From Streptomyces sp. HUAS CB01 (lineage in GTDB: Bacteria > Actinomycetota > Actinomycetes > Streptomycetales > Streptomycetaceae), in assembly GCF_030406905.1 (NCBI RefSeq), contig NZ_CP129137.1, positions 2,235,001 to 2,299,000 on the forward strand: a stretch of DNA of 64,000 nucleotides, read 5' to 3'. The translations under genes were made by a program, and so were the position numbers. Below, piece after piece: positions 60,286-64,000 of this stretch (positions are counted from its first letter, which is position 1; each line of letters begins with the position of its first letter). Below the pieces are notes generated by a model. The model was given only the letters and a program-made list of their open reading frames with translations. It did no database searches and had not been told where the DNA came from.

Positions 60286-60320
60286 CGCCCCGCGGGCGGA
60301 CGGAGCTACTTCCGCAACAC
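60286..60320 (+). repeat. 35-bp direct repeat, right copy
   Basis: Matches 53996-54030 at 31 of 35 positions in the same orientation. It begins 28 bp after the stop of the serine-hydrolase gene. See the left copy for composition. Confidence 0.8.
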
Positions 60321-60349
60321 GCTGTGGGCGGGCGGCCCCGGGGAGCCGG

Positions 60350-60385
60350 CCGGCCCCGGAGCGCACAGGTGCTCTCCGGGGCCGG
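60350..60385. terminator. Convergent terminator
   Basis: CCGGCCCCGGAG (60350-60361) and CTCCGGGGCCGG (60374-60385) form a 12-bp perfect stem with a 12-nt loop. It lies between the serine-hydrolase gene and the convergent regulator gene. Confidence 0.8.
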
Positions 60386-60391
60386 TCCGCA

Positions 60392-61366
60392 TCAGATCCA
60401 GCCGCGCTCGCGCGCGATCAGGGCCGCCTGTGCCCGGTTGCCCGCGTCGAGGACAGCCAGCAGATCGGCGATGCGCCGACGGTAGGTCCGCACCGAGACG
60501 CCCATGGCCCGTGCTCCGATCTCGTCCTTGCTGACCTGGCACATCAGCGTGAGGATCTGCCGCTCGCCGTCCGTGGGAGCCGAGGGCACGGCCGGGCGTT
60601 CGAGGTCGGCGGGCTTCCGGGCGCCGTCCCAGATCCGGTCGAACAGGGCGCAGACGCTCTTGACCACACCGCCTTCCTGGACCACCAGGACGTCGTGCGC
60701 GGCGTCCGCGGCGTCCTCGGGCACCACCGCGATCCGTCCGTCGTACACGAGCATGTGCTCGTCGAGCCGGTCCACCACCCCGACCACCGCCCCGTGCCGG
60801 GCGAGGCTCCTGATCCGGGACAACGCCGGTCCCTGGCGCAACGCCTCGCTCGCCACGACGGTGCGCACGCGCACCCCGCGCCGCAGGGCGCGCAGGAGCG
60901 CCGGATGCCCCTGGTCGGCGTACGGCTGGACGGACAGGATCTCCCTGCGGGCGAGCAGGGTCAGACGGTCGACCCGCTCGCGCACGGCCACGGTGTCCCG
61001 CAACCGCTCGATGCTCTGCGCCGGGAAGGCGCCCGGCTCCTGTGCGGCCCGCAGTTCCCCCACCAGCCGGCGGGACTGGGTGATGCCCCGCAGTTCCTGG
61101 TGCAGTTGCTGGAGACGCAGATCGGTCAGCCGGTCGATGGCGGCCTCCGGGGCGATCGCGAAGACCTCGTTCCCCTCGGTGACCTCCAGCAGGCCCAACT
61201 GGCACAGCCGCTCCACCGCGCCGTCCACCGCCGAGCGGGACATGCCCCCGATCTCCGCCTGGGCCACTGCCTCGCCGGGGTGATGCAGGAAGTACTGATA
61301 GAGGTCACCTTCTTGCGCCGAGAGCCCAAGAATTGACATATCGACTTTGTACAAGGATTCCCCCAT
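60392..61366 (-). CDS. TrmB-like/LuxR-type transcriptional regulator
   Basis: The 324-residue protein has an N-terminal winged helix of TrmB type (LGLSAQEGDLYQYFLHHPGE, then IGGMSRSAVDGAVERLCQLG), a phospholipase-D-like middle domain (REILSVQPYADQGHPALLRA) and a C-terminal HTH of LuxR type (DEIGARAMGVSVRTYRRRIA). Streptomycete regulators of this build control secondary metabolism and sporulation-related peptides. ATG 61366 is taken as the start. ATG 61339 is possible, with GGGGGA 20 nt upstream. It ends facing the Sdp-like operon and may control it. Confidence 0.75.
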   Translation of the reverse strand: MGESLYKVDMSILGLSAQEGDLYQYFLHHPGEAVAQAEIGGMSRSAVDGAVERLCQLGLLEVTEGNEVFAIAPEAAIDRLTDLRLQQLHQELRGITQSRRLVGELRAAQEPGAFPAQSIERLRDTVAVRERVDRLTLLARREILSVQPYADQGHPALLRALRRGVRVRTVVASEALRQGPALSRIRSLARHGAVVGVVDRLDEHMLVYDGRIAVVPEDAADAAHDVLVVQEGGVVKSVCALFDRIWDGARKPADLERPAVPSAPTDGERQILTLMCQVSKDEIGARAMGVSVRTYRRRIADLLAVLDAGNRAQAALIARERGWI

Positions 61367-61709
61367 GTTGAAAAACTTCAGTCGAGGAGCGCTCGCGCCC
61401 GACGCGCGGTGGTCAACCCGCGCAAGATGTGTCGGTGCCGCGCAGCGCCCACCGAAGAATCTACCGATGGTTCTGCTTCTGTCAGCACGCGGTGACGATG
61501 ATCACTGGCCTCTTCGCCCATTGCACACCCCGGCGCCACGAACACCGTGCGATCTTTTCGGAAACCCCTCAACTGGCTTCGCCGGGCCATGACTTGGAAG
61601 AGGGCGAGGCAACGGGACGAAGATCGCGCTCGTGGGCGCCACCACGGGCCTCGCGCTCGCGCCGTGCCGGTGGGACCGGTCCCGGTCCGGCACGCCGGTG
61701 CCCCTCTCC
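61367..61709. other. Intergenic region with hairpin
   Basis: A 340-bp gap upstream of the regulator and downstream of the thiolase. A strong hairpin (GTGCCGG ... CCGGCAC arms, 61664-61693) just past the thiolase stop is a likely terminator. AT-richer DNA around 61355-61380 is the probable regulator promoter. No supported gene otherwise. Confidence 0.6.
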
Positions 61710-62900
61710 TCAGCCCTTCCGCAGCACCGTCACCACCGCGGCCCCGCCCAGCCCGATGTTGTGCGCGAGCCCCGTGCGCGCGCCCTGGACCTGGCGCGGC
61801 CCCGCCTCGCCACGCAGCTGCCAGGTGAGTTCCGCGACCTGGGCGAGGCCCGTCGCGCCCAGGGGGTGGCCCTTGGAGATGAGGCCGCCCGAGGGGTTGA
61901 CCACCCAGCGGCCCCCGTACGTCGTCGCCCCGGACTCGGCGAGCTTGCCCGCCTCGCCCTCGGGGCACATGCCCAGCGCCTCGTACGTCAGCAGCTCGTT
62001 GATCGAGAAGCAGTCGTGGAGCTCGATGACGTCGACGTCCTCGATCCCGAGGCCGGACGCCTGGAACGCCCCGTGCGCCGCGGCCCGGGACATGGGCGTG
62101 CCGACGACGTCGACGCAGGAACCCGAGGCGAAGGAGTCCGCGGTGTCGGTGGCCATCGCCTGCCCGGCGATCTCGACGGCCTTGTCGTGGAGGCCGTGTT
62201 CGACGAGGAACCGCTCGGAGACGACGACGGCCGCGGCGGCCCCGTCGGAGGTGGGCGAGCACTGGAGTCGGGTGAGCGGAGGATGGACCGGCTTGTCGGC
62301 GAGGATCTCGTCCACCTCGTACACCTCGCGGAACTGGGCGTACGGGTTGGCCGCCGAGTGCCGGTGGTTCTTGGCGGCGACCGCCGCGAGCTGCCGCTCG
62401 GTGGTGCCGTGGCGCTCCATGTGCTCGCGGGCCGCGTTGCCGAAGATCTGGGCGGTGGGCGGTGTCCGGTCGAAGCCGTGGGCGGCGGCCATGATCCCGT
62501 AGTGCCGGGCCACGGGTGAAGTGGCGAAGTCCCCGCCGTCCGCTCCCCCGCCGAGCGCTCCCTTCTTCATCTGCTCGAAGCCCAGCGCCAGTACGCAGTC
62601 GCTCAGCCCGCCCGAGACGAACTGCCGCGCCATCATCAGGGCGGTGGAGCCGGTGGCGCAGTTGTTGTTGACGTTGTAGACGGGGACGCCGGTGAGGCCG
62701 AGTTCGTACACCGCGCACTGCCCGGCCGTGGAGGGCTGGAAGCAGAACCCCACCGGGACCTGCTGGACGAGCTCGTACGGGATGCCGGCGTCGGCGAGGG
62801 CCGCGGTGGCGGCCTCCTTCGCCATGTCCGGGTACCGCCAGTCCTTCGACTCGGGCTTCTCGAACTTCGTCATGCCGACGCCGACGATGTAGCTCTTCAC
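61710..62900 (-). CDS. SCP-x-type thiolase / lipid-transfer protein
   Basis: The 396-residue thiolase-fold protein has the nucleophile NVNNNCATGS (Cys near residue 80), HDCF (VIELHDCFSINELLTYEAL) and the C-terminal GHPLGATGLAQVAELTWQ. The second catalytic Cys is replaced by LGGAA. This matches the non-condensing SCP-x/Ltp thiolases that act in sterol side-chain cleavage in actinobacteria, which fits the KstR-like operator elsewhere in the window. It lies 150 bp from the acyl-CoA dehydrogenase gene with repeats between. Confidence 0.9.
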   Translation of the reverse strand: MKSYIVGVGMTKFEKPESKDWRYPDMAKEAATAALADAGIPYELVQQVPVGFCFQPSTAGQCAVYELGLTGVPVYNVNNNCATGSTALMMARQFVSGGLSDCVLALGFEQMKKGALGGGADGGDFATSPVARHYGIMAAAHGFDRTPPTAQIFGNAAREHMERHGTTERQLAAVAAKNHRHSAANPYAQFREVYEVDEILADKPVHPPLTRLQCSPTSDGAAAAVVVSERFLVEHGLHDKAVEIAGQAMATDTADSFASGSCVDVVGTPMSRAAAHGAFQASGLGIEDVDVIELHDCFSINELLTYEALGMCPEGEAGKLAESGATTYGGRWVVNPSGGLISKGHPLGATGLAQVAELTWQLRGEAGPRQVQGARTGLAHNIGLGGAAVVTVLRKG

Positions 62901-62989
62901 CGGGAGGACTCCTTCGGTCTCGGGGCGATCAGGGGCGGGGCGATCAAGGGCAGGACGACCACGGGCGGGGGGATCGAGGGGGCGGTCGG

Positions 62990-63060
62990 GGGCGGGGCGA
63001 CAGTCCCCGGGCTGTCGGTCCCCCGCCTGTCGGTCCCCGGGCTGTCAGTCCCGGGCTGTC
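62990..63060. repeat. Tandem ~15-bp repeat ending at the dehydrogenase stop codon
   Basis: Variants of TGTCGGTCCCCGGGC follow each other four or five times between about 63000 and 63060. The last copies read CTGTCAGTCCCGGG and include the TCA that is the antisense of the acyl-CoA dehydrogenase stop. Confidence 0.6.
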
Positions 63061-64000
63061 AGTCCCGGGGCAGTCCGAGCAGGCGCTCGGCGACGACGTT
63101 GAGCTGGACCTGGGTGGTGCCGCCCGCGATCGTCAGACAGCGGGACATCAGCACTTCGTGCACGGCCCGTTCGCCCGGCCCCTCGCGCACCGCGCCTTCC
63201 GGGCCCAGCAGTTCGAGAGCCAGTTCGGCGACCTTCTGCCGGTGCACGGTCTGGACGAGTTTGCGCACCGAAGCGCCCGGCCCCGGCTCCATGCCGTCGA
63301 CCTGCAGGAGGGTGGTCCGCAGCCCGATGCAGCCGAGCGCCTGGGCCTCGGCGGCAAGGGCGCCGATCCGGACGCGGCAGGCGTCGTCGAGGCCGTCGCT
63401 CCGTGCGATGAGCTCCTCGAGCCCCGTGCCGAAGGTCAACTGGTCTGCCATGTGCACGCGTTCGTTGCCGAGGGTGTTGCGGGCGACGCGCCAGCCGTCG
63501 TTCACCTCGCCGACGACGGCGTCGGCGGGCAGCACAGCGCCGTCGAACCAGACCTCGTTGAACAGCGCCTCGCCGGTGATCTCCCGCAGCGGCCTGATGT
63601 CGATGCCGGCGGTGGCCTTCATGTCGACGAGGAAGTACGTGAGGCCCTTGTGCCTCGGCGCCTCGGGGTCGGTACGGGCGAGGAGGATGCCGTGGTCGGC
63701 GCTCTGCGCGGCGCTGGTCCACACCTTCTGGCCGGTGATCCGCCAGCGGCCGTCGGGCAGGCGCTCGGCGCGGGTGCGCAGGCTCGCCAGGTCGGAGCCG
63801 GCCGCGGGCTCGCTGAAGAGCTGGCACCAGCGGAGATCGCCGCGCAGGGTCGGCAGCACATAGCGGGCCCGCTGCTCGTCGGTGCCGTGGGCGATGAGGG
63901 ACGGCACCACCCAGGTGGCGATGCCCAGGTCCCCGATGCCGACCCCGGCGGCCCGCAGCTCCTCCTGGACGGCGAGTTGCCGCAGCGGACCGGCGCCGAG
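63059..64000 (-). CDS. Acyl-CoA dehydrogenase (5' end beyond window)
   Basis: At least 313 C-terminal residues are open to the right edge. The flavin-binding and catalytic regions are WCQLFSEPAAGSDLASLRTR, ITGQKVWTSAAQSADHGILL, LTYFLVDM, and C-terminal GGTTQVQLNVVAERLLGLPRD. Members oxidise acyl-CoA to enoyl-CoA with FAD. The catalytic base cannot be assigned safely from sequence alone. Upstream of GTG 63910 the frame continues (VGIGDLGIATWVVPSLIAHG), so the start lies outside the window. Confidence 0.92.
   Translation of the reverse strand, partial: LGAGPLRQLAVQEELRAAGVGIGDLGIATWVVPSLIAHGTDEQRARYVLPTLRGDLRWCQLFSEPAAGSDLASLRTRAERLPDGRWRITGQKVWTSAAQSADHGILLARTDPEAPRHKGLTYFLVDMKATAGIDIRPLREITGEALFNEVWFDGAVLPADAVVGEVNDGWRVARNTLGNERVHMADQLTFGTGLEELIARSDGLDDACRVRIGALAAEAQALGCIGLRTTLLQVDGMEPGPGASVRKLVQTVHRQKVAELALELLGPEGAVREGPGERAVHEVLMSRCLTIAGGTTQVQLNVVAERLLGLPRD

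Overview
The window is a high-GC actinomycete chromosome segment and almost certainly Streptomyces. It shows GTG starts, strong third-position GC, ATGA/GTGA-coupled operons, a bacterial class A RNase P RNA, a DmdR-type iron box, a KstR-type box and MAB_1171c/ImmA, EspR-like and mycothiol-dehydrogenase-like families. It splits into an accessory half (1 to about 36.4 kb) and a conserved-looking half (rnpB at 36.5 kb to the right end).

Accessory half. Positions 1-2963 hold a replication-initiator-like gene of an integrated element, with iteron-like repeats inside the gene, and an EspR-like repressor with a nearby palindrome. Positions 3006-5987 are an ImmA-type peptidase / MAB_1171c membrane protein / amidohydrolase operon. 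A PPOX pseudogene with an in-frame TAG, an anti-sigma-type ATPase, a nucleotidyltransferase, a PPC-domain protein and an L-asparaginase follow. Positions 12804-21826 form one tightly coupled plus-strand operon behind a divergent zinc-ribbon/XRE regulator. It contains an unknown protein, a dTMP-kinase-like P-loop kinase, a PEP-mutase-family enzyme, a Nudix protein with an altered box, a TylF-type methyltransferase, a D-2-hydroxyacid dehydrogenase, a nucleotidyltransferase, a radical SAM/SPASM protein with an extra C-terminal domain, a 2OG-Fe(II) oxygenase, a short candidate precursor peptide and an HExxH peptide hydroxylase. This looks like a RiPP pathway joined to small-molecule or phosphonate-type chemistry. 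It is the best candidate here for an undescribed system.

Next come an integrase remnant, a lower-GC dGTPase gene, a shattered tyrosyl-tRNA-synthetase-like pseudogene, an IS21-family element (istA/istB) and a truncated gene. A four-gene minus-strand operon (35992 to 28007) then encodes a HelD-like helicase with extra C-terminal domains, a protein with a degenerate J-like segment, a GrpE-like protein, and an Hsp70 fused to a C-terminal NYN/PIN-like ribonuclease. I read this as a chaperone-based conflict or stress system.

Conserved-looking half. rnpB, a MerR regulator with a 19-bp-spacer promoter, a membrane protein, an RNB ribonuclease, YaaA, a KDPG-type aldolase, bifunctional RNase H/phosphatase, a C4 zinc-ribbon protein (apparently starting at CTG), Nif3 and an iron-siderophore binding lipoprotein are in an order typical of streptomycetes. 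Lipid/sterol-type genes follow: SDR, Zn-alcohol dehydrogenase and MaoC behind a KstR-like palindrome, and further right an SCP-x-type thiolase and an acyl-CoA dehydrogenase cut by the window end. Between them are a receiver-only response regulator, a DHA2-type MFS exporter and a 6-kb block flanked by 35-bp imperfect direct repeats. The block carries a lipoprotein, a phytoene-dehydrogenase-like flavoprotein, and an SdpABC-like set (cationic secreted peptide, DUF5819-type SdpA analogue, HTTM/SdpB-like membrane protein) followed by an unknown protein and a serine hydrolase.

No tRNA, CRISPR array or intact integrase was seen.
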